Below, in pieces: positions 23,001 to 34,035 of a stretch of 60,000 bases of DNA. Every line of letters starts with the position of its first letter. Position 1 is the stretch's first letter. The translations under genes and the position numbers were made by a program. The notes beneath the pieces were generated by a model. The model was given only the letters and a program-made list of their open reading frames with translations. It was not told where the DNA came from and did not search any database. Origin of the DNA: Liolophura sinensis (Eukaryota; Mollusca; Polyplacophora; Chitonida; Chitonidae). Where the stretch lies: positions 4,276,373 through 4,336,372 of the forward strand of contig NC_088306.1 of NCBI RefSeq assembly GCF_032854445.1, written 5' to 3'.

Positions 23001-26000
23001 TCATGTGGTGCTACATGTCACTGACGAAAGGCAATTTTGGTAGTGCACGTGTGAAGCAAATCAAACTTCACAAAAAGGTCTAAGTGGCACTGTGAGGTGC
23101 GTGAATCAATCTTAATCAAGCAAAGCTAACCATTGGGTGAAATCTGGGACTAATGTAATATATATATATATAATATTGGTTACAGGTGAAATACAATAAA
23201 TAAAATAAGTAGTTATCCTCACTCAGGAACAAGAACGGTCACAGCGGCATCTTTGTCCACCAGTAGCCTTGTGTCCACCAGAGATCCGCCTGGATCGCGG
23301 ACTAGCCAGATCAACAAGAACGCCACAACAGTACCGCATCTCCCACCGGAACCGAACGGCCACAGCGCGGTAATCAGCGCAGTGGCTATCAGCGGAAGTG
23401 ACGTCACGTATAGACCAACCGCTCCGTTCACGGCCCCGTGGGCGGCGAATGACGGTTGCTTCTGAACAGACTTCACTGTGAGCAGAACAGTATCGGCGCT
23501 GCTGTCAAGGGAGACTCGTACTTTATTCAATTCTTGCGGTTCTGTGGCACGTGATGTCACGCGGAACTGTAGGGTGTTAGAACTGTCGGACTTCCATTGT
23601 ATCTTGCCCTGCGGCGAAGCAGAAAGAAAAACCATGTCATTTATGATGATTTGTCACATTACTGTTTGACGTAATGATCGATAGTTTGATGGACACTAGA
23701 ACTTTGCAGCTGAGTGTCACAGGCAAATATGATTTGCAAACACTTATAATAATAATATAGCTTTATTTCAGCAAAAAGGGGAAAATCAGTCAGTGTCAAA
23801 CGAGCAAAAGTAATTCCTGGAACATTTATGGAATTGTATACAGAACGTTGCAAGCAGTGTGCAATACACACTTATTTTTAGTCCTGCTAACAGCTTATCT
23901 GCTCATTTCAGTTTTAGTTATCTGTGAAGAACCCGATAATAATACTCGCCTAATAACCTCTTCAATCTAGGATGTACCATTAATGGCAAACATTGCACTA
24001 CACAGACAGATATGATACACAGACATACATGGTACACATACAGACATGGTACACAGACATATGGTACACAGACATATGGTACACAGACATATGGTACACA
24101 GACAGATATAATACAGAGACAGACATGGTACACAAACAGGCAGGCACACGTGGTACACAGACATATGGTACAAAGACAGATATATTGTTCATGAAGAGGT
24201 AATCTTGTTAATGTTACTTCCCATTATTGTTATTGGGAAGTACATTTTTATGCTGAAATATTTTTTACTGACATAAATTATTTATTTATTTCATTGATTA
24301 GAATGTGTATATGGCTATACCCAGAAAATGCTATCACTTATATGATGGAAATCAGGTTTGTCGGTGCTGGGGGACAGCGTATTGCCCGGGATAAACAACC
24401 ACTTGTTGTATTTGAAAACTCCCAAACTTCACAGAACAGTTGAGCCAGACAGAACTGGATTATATCAAGCCTGTGATTTCACTGGTCAGAAACCAGTCGA
24501 CAGTATCGTTATTAACGACACTTTAAGAAATTCATCATCCATTCATCAGCTAAGAATGTACAACGGAGCAGATCGGAGAAAATTCTGAAAAACCATAGAA
24601 CATATCCTTGATTTCGACCTCCAGGCTCGACGAACGAGCAAACTGAATTAAAATCCCATCGTATGTAAAGTTTTTGAAACTCTTGTCAAATGCCAGCCGG
24701 AACATGTTTATTTATTTATTTATTTGACTGGTGTTCGACGGCGGCCAGCATTATGGTGGGAGGAAACAGTGCAGAGCACGGTGGAAACCCACGACCACCC
24801 GCAAGTTGCTGCAGACCTTCCCACGACTGGCAAGCCAGCCTGGGCTGATAGTCCAATAAGCCCCAGCGTTTAGTATGGGCGATAGTCCCATAAGTCCCAG
24901 CGTTTAGTATGGGCGATAGTCCCCATAAGTCCCAGCGTTTAGTATGGGCGAGAGTCCCAAAAGTCCCAGCGTAGTATAGGCGATTGTTCCATAAATCCCA
25001 GCGTTTAGTATGAGCAATAGTCCCATAAGTCCCAGCGTTTAGTATTGGCGATAGTCCCATAAGTCCCAGCGTTTAGTATGGGCGATAGTCCCATCCCAGC
25101 GTTTAATATGGGCGATAGTTCCATAAGTCCCAGCGTTTAGTATGGGAGATAGTCCCAAAAAGTTCCAGTGTTTAGTATGGGCGATAGTTCCATAAATCCC
25201 AGCGTTTAGTATGGGCGATAGTCCCATAAGCCCCAGCGTTTAGCATGGGCGATAGTTCCATAAATCCCAGCGTTTAGTATGGGCGATAGTCCCATAAGCA
25301 CCAGCGTTTAGTATGGGCGATAGTTCCATAAATCCCAGCGTTTAGCATGGGCGATAGTTCCATAAGTCCAAGATTTTGTCCAAGTGAAAGGCATTAAAAG
25401 TTCAATTGTAACACGAGGACAGCTCTTAATTTATTGATTCCATGCACGTGAGCAAACTTAAGAAAAGGATTCTGTTTGTCTATAAAGGCGGAAAGCATCT
25501 GTTGGTTTGAAAGTCATCACAGGAAAGGACATCCACCAAAAGGTTGAGATGACTTTTACTGCAAACATCTGTGATTTGTTTCAAGTTTAATGTTATTGTG
25601 CAGGCTCAAGGGATACTCTCAACCGTACTACGTTACTTGCCAGAAAAAAATAGCGTCAAAACCTAAACCATGTTTGTTTATTTCAGTTAGAAAAGCAACT
25701 CGACATGAAAGGCGGAGGACTCGGTCAGCTTTGTTTCATTGTCGACGTTTTTAGGTGACTTTGTAACGAAACCCAAAGCACTTCATCATGTTCGACATAC
25801 CAGAGAGACCAGGTTGTCTGTTCTTTACGGGAATCTGTCACGTAGTACATAGGCACACTTCTACCAACCACCCTCCCCCACCTCCACGAAAAAAGTACTT
25901 CCTTGTTTTTCCCGCTGGTGTTGTTTGGCGTTACCAGATAATCACAGCATGGAACATGGATGTATTCAGTTAACGATGTAGATCCAAACATTCACCTTTA

Positions 26001-28321
26001 AACCTGCTAACTTTGGAAATTTTGCCAACTATGTTACATAACGTTCAACATCTGTGAGGTCAGCCTAACAGTTGAATTAGAGGCCGGAAGTAAAAAATAA
26101 ACGGTACAGTACAAAAGTTGGTACGAGGTAAACGTGCGGATTGATGCAAAAAGGCAACGGAACTGGTGTGGGAACTATCTGACAAAATACAAATACTGCA
26201 CAAAAAAGAGAAAACTTTCGCAACGTTAGGCGCCGGTTAATATACTAATTCCCCTCACATCCCGATCATAACAGCTTCATGGGAAGTAAAAGAAAGCCTG
26301 GGTTGGGACGAAAACAAGAACTTAGTTCAAGTTGTCATCTGTCCAGTGCAATATATAGGCCTACACTATAGCCAATCAGCTATCAGTACAGAACTGTACA
26401 TACATTGTGGTGAAATAGCTATCTGACCAGAGCACAGTGCAGTACATACACTGTGTCGAATTAGCCATATGGCCTTATCCCAGTACAGTACATACACTGT
26501 GGCGAATAGGCTATCTTCTTGAGTACGGCGTAAAACACCAATGAAATAAATAAATAAATATTAGTACAACTGCACTTATTTGACCTTATATGAAGATTTT
26601 GAAATTTCCTTCAATATAGGCCTATATTTAAACTTCAACTGAACTTGTTTGTTGATTTCGTTCATTAACGGGCATTTATTCATCATAGGAATTAAATTGA
26701 TTGATCGATTCGTTGATCAAACCCTGGATCGGGTTGGAAATTCTAAGGTGCTTTGCAGCAACATTTACACACTCTAGCCAATCAGCTATCAGACCAAAGC
26801 CCAGTACAGTGCATACAACATAGCGAATCAGCTATCTGGGCTGAACCTGCGGCGAGTTAAGCAACATCAGGCAAAGAAAGCGGAAGAAAATAACATTCCC
26901 GAGATAACATTTGTTTCTGGCTGTTATGTCAGCATTATACAGACGTGACGTGTTAGGTAATATCATTCAGTGCACACGGCTATAGCGCACTTAAGCGTCT
27001 AAAAAGAGCGCTCGACGTCACGTGACAGGGAGATCCATCTGTGGCCTGACAAGCCACTTGACACGCCTTGACAGCTTGTCCCATCATGCGTTGCATGAAT
27101 GTAGTGCCTACGGAACTATGGAACTGTTAACTGGAAATAATTGGTAACTTTGAGCAGATCTACTCCGGACACTCCGTTTTTTTTTTTCTACCCATTTATT
27201 GCCGTCGATCGTTGGAGAGAAACATTCTTGAGTACAATGTTAAACAAATAAAATCATTCAAAGGAAATCAATCTGATGTTATATATCTGTAGGTTTATTT
27301 AATTCTCTAAAAGATTACGACGATTACAGTAATGTTTACTTATTTCATCTCTTCAGTGTGGTCTAGGCAGCTAACGACTGTTCCAGTTGTGTAAAACGCT
27401 CCCTAATGTTTACCACGGCTGGTACCCTTTGGGCGTAAAGTTACAGAATTTTCTGGACCTGTTGACTGTGTCGACTTCTAGATGTATTTTAAGGTACCGA
27501 ATGACAAGCCGTGGAGTCTAGTGTGGTTAATTTAAGGTCATTGGTTGAAAGAACAGCTTGTCTCTTCTTCAGGGCTCATCAACGCAGGGTGGTTTTGTTC
27601 CTCCTGTTTTTAATTCATTGCCTTTATTAATATAATAGAGTATGACATTTGTGTTCAGTCTGGCTAGGAAGTTCGTATATATTTATGGGTACATGACCAC
27701 TTGTTATCAGTTTTATCAAATAATCAGCTTACCCTGAACTCGCATCCCAGGGCTCTTCCCAGTTTCCTCCACGATAATGCTGGCCGCCCTTGTTTAGGTG
27801 AAATATTATTAAGTATGGCGTAAAACAACAATCAAATAAATAAATAAATCTCGTACACATCAAACTGCTTCCCAACTTCAGACCAAATCCTGATTTGGAC
27901 AGTGGGATACCTCTCGCTTTGGCGATCGGGCTATTCGGGGCCATTCATTGGCTTCTTGTAATACTACCTTACCAGTCTGAAGAAACGTCATCGAAAGGCG
28001 GGAACAGACTGTACAGCTTGGACCTGAACCGCATAAGGCGGGGAATATTTTTTACTGGCCGAGGTGTCGGCCAGCTTCCTGTAATCGCACACCCATCATA
28101 TCATCTGTGTGAAGTACTGAACATGGATAAGCTCTAATAATTAAATATATAAGAACGGACGAATAAATCTGACAACGACTTACCGGAACTTGGATGTCGA
28201 TCTTCAGCGATGTTCTTCCGGAAACTGCATCTTCCGACTTAAACGTTTGTCTCCTTACATATTGTAAACAATCACAGGAGACAGCCAGGGCGAGGAGAGT
28301 AACCAGGCCTGATTTCCACAT
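15720..28321 (-). CDS. Secreted or membrane EGF-domain protein, six coding exons (spliced gene span)
   Basis: I joined six exons by splice site and phase: 28321-28184, 23608-23223, 20905-20787, 20095-20057, 18016-17930 and 17089-15720. Intron phases are 0, 2, 1, 1, 1, and the frame stays open for 712 residues. Residues 1-18 look like a signal peptide (MWKSGLVTLLALAVSC). Residues about 47-175 include a beta-rich part and a strongly hydrophobic stretch (110-149). Residues 229-256 form one EGF-like domain. Residues 377-384 are a run of eight Arg/Lys followed by Glu, a furin-type site. The long C-terminal region has spaced cysteines and sequons at NGT, NAT and NKT, with a further one (NSS) before the EGF domain. 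The role is not known to me; an extracellular, possibly proteolytically matured protein is the inference. A SINE A copy and several minisatellites lie in its introns. Confidence 0.7.
17090..17929 (-). other. EGF gene intron 5, containing SINE A2
   Basis: AT-rich intron. The only recognised content is the family A SINE at 17500-17705, opposite in orientation to the gene. Confidence 0.65.
17500..17705 (+). mobile_element. SINE family A copy A2
   Basis: A near complete copy with head (GGCGCAATGACCCTGGTGTT), body (CTCATGCTGGCTTCCTTTCC, GAAGGTCTGTCAGTAACCTG) and tail (TTGAGTACGGTGTAAAAC then AAATAAATGAGTAAATAAAT). Confidence 0.85.
17930..18016 (-). CDS. EGF gene coding exon 5 (EGF-like domain)
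   Basis: An 87-bp exon with acceptor AACTCCGCAG and donor TGTG/GTAAGT, phase 1 on both sides as is typical of EGF modules. It reads CDSCCSGRGVCDEMNTCNCH followed by EGYSGPGC. The CNC-x2-GY-x-G-x2-C ending is the diagnostic EGF-like pattern, and the CCSGxGxC start matches tenascin-type EGF repeats. Confidence 0.87.
18268..18402. repeat. 9 x 15-bp minisatellite
   Basis: The unit is GCCGGCATGATACAA. Nine units fit exactly, with substitutions at a few positions. Confidence 0.93.
18512..18583. repeat. 4 x 18-bp tandem repeat
   Basis: The unit is CCAAGGGATTACCGGATG with variants. It lies 110 bp from the 15-bp array but is unrelated in sequence. Confidence 0.85.
19430..19752 (+). mobile_element. 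SINE family B copy B2
   Basis: The head GTGTGGTGGTCAGAGGCGCG is tRNA-like. The body has ATGCATATCTGTAATCTCAT and GACATTCCGGTTTCCTTCTC. The tail is CGTATGGCGTTAAGCGACCA ATCACATAACAAATAAATC. Confidence 0.65.
20057..20095 (-). CDS. EGF gene micro-exon 4 (39 bp)
   Basis: Acceptor ACTCTGTTTTCAG and donor CCCAG/GTAAGT bound only 39 bp, phase 1 on both sides. It adds 13 residues (APSDAGNSSKSLP), Ser-rich with one NSS sequon. It reads as a spacer before the EGF domain. A symmetric phase means it could be skipped without a frameshift. Confidence 0.6.
20096..20786 (-). other. EGF gene intron 3
   Basis: About 0.7 kb with no recognised element. Confidence 0.6.
20787..20905 (-). CDS. EGF gene coding exon 3
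   Basis: Acceptor CTTCCGCTCACAG and donor ACCG/GTAAAT bound 119 bp. The first base completes the split Glu codon from exon 2. The frame then reads EFVFRAVSLHVAGGEIEVDP… and ends …ANGQT. GC content is far above the surrounding intron. Phase 2 entry and phase 1 exit both fit the neighbours. Confidence 0.72.
20906..23222 (-). other. EGF gene intron 2
   Basis: Contains SINE B3 (21815-22140) and a (TA)n run at about 23157-23173. Nothing else is recognised. Confidence 0.6.
21815..22140 (+). mobile_element. SINE family B copy B3, unexpanded
   Basis: The head is GTGGCCGTTACCATGTGATT AGAGGCGCTG. The middle is TATCTTTCACCAATTTTGTG TGCATATCTGCAAGTCACATG, then AGTTCGTCAGTAACTTGCCA. The end is TACAATACGGTATAAGTG. 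This copy shows the single-copy state of the region that is tandemly repeated in B1 and B4. Confidence 0.65.
23223..23608 (-). CDS. EGF gene coding exon 2
   Basis: Acceptor TTCTGCTTCGCCGCAG is followed by 128 codons and two bases, then donor CTGA/GTGAGG. The start (GKIQWKSDSSNTLQFRVTSR) and end (RDPGGSLVDTRLLVDKDAAV) look like beta-sandwich strands of an extracellular domain. Between them, residues 110-149 of the protein are strongly hydrophobic, with two segments split by WPFGSGGRCG. They could be a membrane hairpin, or a short retained intron could be hidden here. If the TGA in register is read through as coding instead of spliced, the frame ends at 23219. Confidence 0.65.
23998..24183. repeat. 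15-bp minisatellite
   Basis: The core unit is ATATGGTACACAGAC. It is most regular at 24054-24105 and irregular at both ends. It creates spurious Tyr/Val-rich open frames on both strands. Confidence 0.9.
24707..24840 (-). mobile_element. SINE family A copy A9, antisense
   Basis: A TTTATTTATTTATTTATTTG tail, then CAGCATTATGGTGGGAGGAAA and ACCCACGACCACCCGCAAGTT, the reverse of the family A body. It ends directly against the 34-bp array. Confidence 0.83.
24850..25372. repeat. ~34-bp minisatellite, about 15 units
   Basis: The unit is GTCCCATAAGTCCCAGCGTT followed by TAGTATGGGCGATA, with some shortened copies (for example at 24970 and 25090). Confidence 0.94.
26368..26840. repeat. Diverged ~46-bp repeats split by unrelated sequence
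   Basis: Copies of a unit like CAGCTATCTGACCAGAGCCC AGTACAGTACATACACTGTG occur at 26368-26512 and again at 26772-26840. A SINE tail and about 200 bp of other sequence lie between them. Confidence 0.7.
26517..26566 (+). mobile_element. SINE family A tail-only fragment
   Basis: TTCTTGAGTACGGCGTAAAA CACCAATGAAATAAATAAAT. It interrupts the ~46-bp repeats. Confidence 0.75.
27731..27850 (+). mobile_element. SINE family A 3' half
   Basis: CAGTTTCCTCCACGATAATG CTGGCC and AAGTATGGCGTAAAACAACA ATCAAATAAATAAATAAA. The 5' half is absent or worn beyond recognition. Confidence 0.75.
28184..28321 (-). CDS. EGF gene coding exon 1 (start codon and signal peptide)
   Basis: The ATG at 28321-28319 begins 46 codons. 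Lys3 precedes a hydrophobic core (GLVTLLALAVS), typical of a signal peptide, with cleavage likely near residues 16-18. The exon ends CCG/GTAAGT (donor 28183-28178), phase 0. On the minus strand an acceptor (TTATTGTTTTCAG) sits five bases before the ATG, so a non-coding 5' exon probably lies further upstream, at higher coordinates. Confidence 0.72.
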
Positions 28322-28468
28322 CTTACCTGAAAACAATAAAAAATTATATATTTATTCATTTGTTTTTATTTTTTATTATTTTACGGCACATCTAATTATT
28401 GTTGACTTACATTACAGCATTCAGACATATGAGTGGAGGAAATCACCTGGAAGTCCTGGTTGTAAAGG

Positions 28469-28594
28469 CCAGGTGTTGAAAACCTCCTTGCTAGACCAGG
28501 TGTTGTAAACCCCCGTGCTAGGCCAGGTGTTGTAAACCCCCGTGCTAAGCCAGGTGTTGTAAGCCCCCGTGTTAGGCCAGGATTTGTAAACCTG
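28469..28594. repeat. 27-bp minisatellite, about 5 units
   Basis: The unit is CCAGGTGTTGTAAACCCCCG TGCTAGG. It lies just upstream of the EGF gene's first coding exon. Confidence 0.92.
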
Positions 28595-28794
28595 ATATAC
28601 CCACTATAGTTGGAATCAGCAGTCTTATTGATCAAGAGACAGGAAAGATGGTTTTACTCTTTCTGCTGTAGTCTTTTATATTGTATTGCTACAGCCGGTA
28701 TTCTGCTGATGGACTAAGCATCTCCGAGGCCTTGTCCCATTACATTGTTTTAATGTTTTGTATATTAACTTGTGATGACTACACAGAATTTTAA

Positions 28795-28893
28795 CGCTCG
28801 GCAATAACATGCCAAAGGTCGGTGGTTTACTCAGGTAGTCAGGTTTTCTTCACCGAAAAATTATTAAGCACCGCCTCAAAAAATCAATGAGTC
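28795..28893 (+). mobile_element. SINE family B fragment B6
   Basis: AATAACATGCCAAAGGTCGG TGGTTTACTC is the family B core. A worn 3' part follows. Confidence 0.5.
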
Positions 28894-28920
28894 AGTTAGT
28901 CAGTCACACACTTTTGATCT

Positions 28921-29382
28921 ATGTGTACCAAAGTATGCGGAACAGTTTTGATTGACGTGTACCAAGGTATGGGGAACAGTTTTGCTATAAGTGTACCAAG
29001 GTATGGGGAACAGTTTTGATATACGTGTACCAAGGCATGGGGAACAGTTTTGATGGACGTGTACTAAGATATGGGGAACAGTTTTGCTATAAGTGTACCA
29101 AGGTATGGGGAACAGTTTTGATATGCGTGTACCAAAGTATGGGGAACAGTTTTGGTATACGTGTACCAAGGTATGGGGAACAGTTTTGTTATAAGTGTAC
29201 CAAGGTATGGGGAACAGTTTTGCTATAAGTGTACCAAGGTATGGGGAACAGTTTTGATATACGTGTACCAAGCCATGGGGAACAGTTTTGATGGACGTGT
29301 ACCAAGGCACGGGTAACAGTTTTGATGGACGTGTACCAAGGTATGGGGAACAGTTTTGATATAAGTGTACCAAGGTATGGGA
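28921..29382. repeat. 34-bp minisatellite, about 14 units
   Basis: The unit is GTGTACCAAGGTATGGGGAA CAGTTTTGATATAC. Two variant endings (GATATAC and GCTATAA) are interspersed. Confidence 0.94.
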
Positions 29383-32300
29383 ATTACAGGGACAAAACAG
29401 AATGAATGGGGTGATACGGTTTTATCGCTCAAATACATCATCTTCAGTACAACGTTTATACTCTTTTGTATATACGAATTGTGAGGTAGGAGAATTGGCA
29501 CGTGGTCCTTACATGTGACTATAGTATATGTCCCGGTATACCCCTCTAGAGTGTCCGAAGTTTGGCAGTAATAGATTAAGAGATGTCAGATATATAGCTC
29601 CATATTTTTGTCATCTGCTTGATATTTATTTAACGGCAAACGGAAACGCGATCCGGCAGCATCGAGTACAGTAAGTAGCAAAAAAAAAGTGCAATTGTCC
29701 CTTGTGGTAGATAGCTGACCGATTTCCCTCGCGGCGAAATCAAACCGCATTTCACGGGAAATGGGCTGGTTGTGTGGTGAAAGAAAGAGTAGATCCGAGA
29801 TGAAACAGCTGAATTACGCCGAACTCCCGCCCCGCTATCTACTTCAGAACAACTGCCTATGTCGTTCAGAACAACCCCTTTCGCTTCATCACTATAACAA
29901 GGATCAGTTGCTAGAGCCATAGTAAATAGGAGAGGGGAAAAAAGCTTCCCTAGAGTTTCATATACCGCGGATTGTTTCATTTGCGAAAAAAACAAATCAC
30001 TCTATAACAATGCTGGAATGTCTACCATACGTTCAGTGCAATTGTATGTAGGTTGTATGGATATGTCTTATTCTTTATGAAGTAAACATCAACTAAAAAT
30101 TATATATAAACAAATACTTGCGAGATTGTATCAGACCACAGTATTTTTTGTGTATATCATGTCAAAATTCAAGGCAGCATGAGCGATGTTGTGTCATATC
30201 ATTTTGTAACCATGTAAACCGCCAGAGACAAATCAAATTTGATGAGCAGGGATGAAAACTCGAACTGCCCTAAAACAAACCAATAAAACTACATGATATA
30301 TGATGCCACATCGGAAATCAATACATTCAATGAGTGTAACACAAAAGCAGTAAATCTCTCTAGATACATATCTATTCCGGGAACTTGTCCCAATACGTAT
30401 ATTAACTCTTTCAAATAAACTGATGACATAGGGGTTCAAACCCCTAAAATGACTGCCATCGCATAAGTGCTAAATTCAGTTACAATGTTGTCTTATCTTA
30501 CTAGATAATGTCAAAAATGCTAAAATAGAGGATAAATTACGGCTGCGTGTATAGTAGTACGGTTTAATCTGTGTAAGCGAACGGAAATTCTCTATCTTAT
30601 GATTAGAGAATATCTTAAAGTTATAGACATAAAACTCTTAAAAAGGTAGGACATATAAAACATAAAACAGTGTGCATATATAGGATAAAATGATCGCATA
30701 CAGTCACAAAAATTATAAAATTTGTTAAAATAAACCTATGCATGTAAACACTGAATTCACGAAGTGGTGTACGACAATGAGGTCTCTTCTGCTCTGTTGT
30801 ATTTCTCAACGATAAACATTATTTTCACTCCACCTGACACAGCATGTCTAGTATACCTCAGACACTTTACGACTTTAAAGCCAGTTGGATTCTAAAAGCC
30901 TGCTATTGGTGACGGAGCTATTACCATTTAACCACTTGACCACAAAGAACCCCGCAAAAAAGTTTATTCATGCATATTCTAAATACATTTGATTGATAAC
31001 ATTAAAGTTTCTGTGAAACTCTGATAATGGCAAACCCAACCAACGAAGTTTTGTCGTCAATATCAAATAAAAACAGGTGTATAAATTGAGATGAAATTTG
31101 CTCTTTCACACGTGAACTGGTTGAGGTTGTAGGATGTATCTAGCAGTGCATAACCTCTTATGTTAATCCTATGACAGGGTCCCGCTCGTAATATCACTAG
31201 ATCACAGTCTGCAGAAGCTAGAGGTTTATTCCTGTTCCTGGTGTTTATGTCTTTGGGGAGGAGAGGATATTTCCGACAAACACGTGCTCGGTATGCAGGC
31301 TGGAGCTTTCTGGGAAACACGTGTGGCAATATCGAAATCTTGTCTGGCTGCAGTGGCCAGATGTCAACGTAGGCAGACTTCGCAACGAGTCAGTACAGAA
31401 GGGCACTACAAGAGTGTGTTAGATGGTAATTAATCGCGTGTGTAATCAACGAAACCCTGGCCTTTTTCATTTTACTTCATCTAGAGTTTTATTCTAACTC
31501 CTCATATAAATACTTCAAAATAACAAAAACTGAGATCTTATCGCTTGTGCAATAGCTTAAGCACAATTAGTTGAAAAAAAAAACATACAGCTATGTTGAC
31601 AGAAATTTATTGGATGTGGCGTAGAATTATATAAAATTACACAAAAATAACATAAACTATTAAAACACTGGCCGTCTTATACGCCTATACGACGACTGGC
31701 AGTTTTACGGGTGAAGGGAACTCGTGGTGGTAGTAAACCCCCAACTTTGGGCAGGTAAGTTAAAGACTTTCTTTCGTGTAACACGGCAGTGTTTGCTCAA
31801 GGGGTATGCTGTCACCACTTATTACCATTATGCATGGCCACAGAAATGTAGAAGGAGGGTGGTGACGGGGACAATGTGGAGAATTCCTAAATCCGAGGGT
31901 ACGGATGAACAAATCTGGCAACCAACAAACTTGGACAGAACAATTCTTCAGATCTGCTAACGCCCCTCAAGTTTGTAGATCATTGCAGGCAGTTTATAGC
32001 TTATCACCCAAGACAAACACATCGCATCAGCCAATGAAAACAACGGTAGGTTTTACCCCCAAAACACTGCCGTTGATGAGAAGACGAGCACGTCTCAAAG
32101 TCTCGCGGGATTTCCACAAAGTTATCGCGTAAAGGGCCGGGCACTTGGCTTGGCGAATGTCTGAAAATTAAGAATCCTTGGAGAGACGCGAAGGTTAGCG
32201 ATACAGACGACTAAGCCCATCGTGTAAAATTCTCGGCTGTGTGATGAACCGATGTTTGAAATGCCAGCTCTGCACGGATATGTCTCAAGGGTCCTGTTCT

Positions 32301-32998
32301 TGTTGGGAGTCTGGGAATTTCGCATAAGTGCCGAGAAATTTTGGTAACTGATAACATCTTTTCTCAAAGAAACTGTATTTGCACGTGGAATGACCAAGCT
32401 GTAGCTACTCGTACTCTTGACAAGCAAATACCAAAAACAAAATGCAAAAGACATGTCTCAAAGAAAACCAAAATGTACAAGTCTGAATCATATTGAAGAT
32501 TCACCTACAAAAATGTGCAGAAGAACGTGGAAAAATAACACATGTTTGTCCATGAGATCCGATGCATGTACATTTTAAAAGGAAACCCACTTTACAACAA
32601 GAATAGAAAAAAAAGCTTCCAGTCTCATCATTATTCTCGGCACAAATGTTTTCCCTGCCTGACAAACAGAAGTAAATGACACAAGTTCTTACGAGTGATA
32701 TTTTAAGAATAAATGCTTCTTAAACTCCTCATTTTTAAAAGTTTCTTGTCAAATTGTCTCAGCTATGAATAGCTAGATTCGGCGAATTTCTTGTTGAATG
32801 AGTTATTTAGGGACACAAAGTTTAAAACAGAAATGAATGAAGATAGAGTGAACTGGGTCACGGTTATTTACTTCAGTGTTTATTTGACCAGCATGGATTA
32901 AGTGTGATTCTAAGATACGTCTTGTCTTCGTGGCAAAACAAACCGATAGCGTTTTGTGTAGTAAATCAGAATTAGACCACAAAATAAACCATGATAGG
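29383..32998. other. Unassigned sequence, 3.6 kb
   Basis: Short open frames at 29630-29995 (minus), 31063-31329 (minus) and 32122-32454 (minus) have no recognisable domain. A donor-like GCAG/GTAAGT occurs at 31753 (plus) without a supporting exon. Nothing is called. Confidence 0.45.
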
Positions 32999-33546
32999 AA
33001 AGTGAAAGAAAACAAAGGAAAAGAAGATAACATGATGGATGAAGCTAGCATGCTGGTGCTAGAGGAAGTAATGTTTAGTCGTATGGGGCGTGTGAGGATT
33101 AAATGGCGATGTTAAAAGAAACGAGGAGAATGTAAGATCGGGTAAGAGGGTCGGGTAGGAGGATCGGGTAATCGAATCAGGTAAGAGGATCGGGTAATAG
33201 GATCGGGGAAGAAGATCAGGTAAGAGGATCGGATAATAGGATCGAATTATAGGATCAGGTAAAAGGATCGGGAAAGTGAAAGAAAACAAAGAAAAAGAAG
33301 ATAACATGATGGATGAAGCTAGCATGATGGTGCTAGAGGAAGTAATGTTTAGTCGTATGGGGCGTGTGAGGATTAAATGGCGATGTTAAAAGAAACGAGG
33401 AGAATGTAAGATCGGGCAAGAAGGTCGGGTAAGAGGATCGTGTAACAGAATCAGGTAAGAGGATCGGGTAATAGGATCGGGGAAGAAGATCAGGTAAGAG
33501 GATCGGATAATAGGATCGGATTATAGGATCAGGTAAAAGGATCGGG
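32999..33546. repeat. Tandem segmental duplication, period 274 bp
   Basis: The stretch starting AAAGTGAAAGAAAACAAAG at 32999 starts again at 33273. The two share GATAACATGATGGATGAAGC, then GTGCTAGAGGAAGTAATG, then GAGTATGGGG-like sequence and the beginning of the GGATCGGGTAA array. Confidence 0.92.
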
Positions 33547-34035
33547 AAGAGGATCGAGTAATAGGATCGGGTGAGAGGATCGGGTAAGATGATCGGGTAA
33601 TAGGATCGTGTAAGAGAATCGGTCAAGAGGATCAGGCAAGAGGATCGGGTAAGAGGATCGGCAATAGCATCCGGTAGGAGGATCGGGTAAGGGAACCGGG
33701 TAATAGGATCGGGTATTAGGTTCGGGAAGCGGGTCGGGTAATATGATTAGGGTAAGAGGATCGGGTAAGAGGATCGGTAATAGGATCCGGTAAGAAGATC
33801 AGTAAAGAGGATCCGGAAATAGGATGGGGTAAGAGGATCGGGTAATAGGATGGGGTAAGAGGATGGGGTAAGAGGATCGGCTAAGAGGATCGGCTAAGAG
33901 GATCGGGTGAGAGGATCGGGTAAGAGGATCAGGTAAGAGGAACGGGTAAGAAGATCGGGTAATAGAATCGGGGTAAGAGGATCAGATGAGAGGACCGGGT
34001 AATAGAATCGGGTAACAGGATCTGGTAATGGGAAC
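33140..34035. repeat. ~15-bp GGATCGGGTAAGA minisatellite
   Basis: The core unit GGATCGGGTAAGAGG or GGATCGGGTAATA is repeated about 55-60 times with small length changes. Minus-strand frames over it are artefacts. Confidence 0.93.

Larger units (their letters stand above)
23609..28183 (-). other. EGF gene intron 1
   Basis: A 4.6-kb intron that carries two minisatellites (23998-24183, 24850-25372), SINE A9, a SINE tail, a SINE 3' half and diverged ~46-bp repeats around 26370-26840. No additional exon could be supported. Confidence 0.6.
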
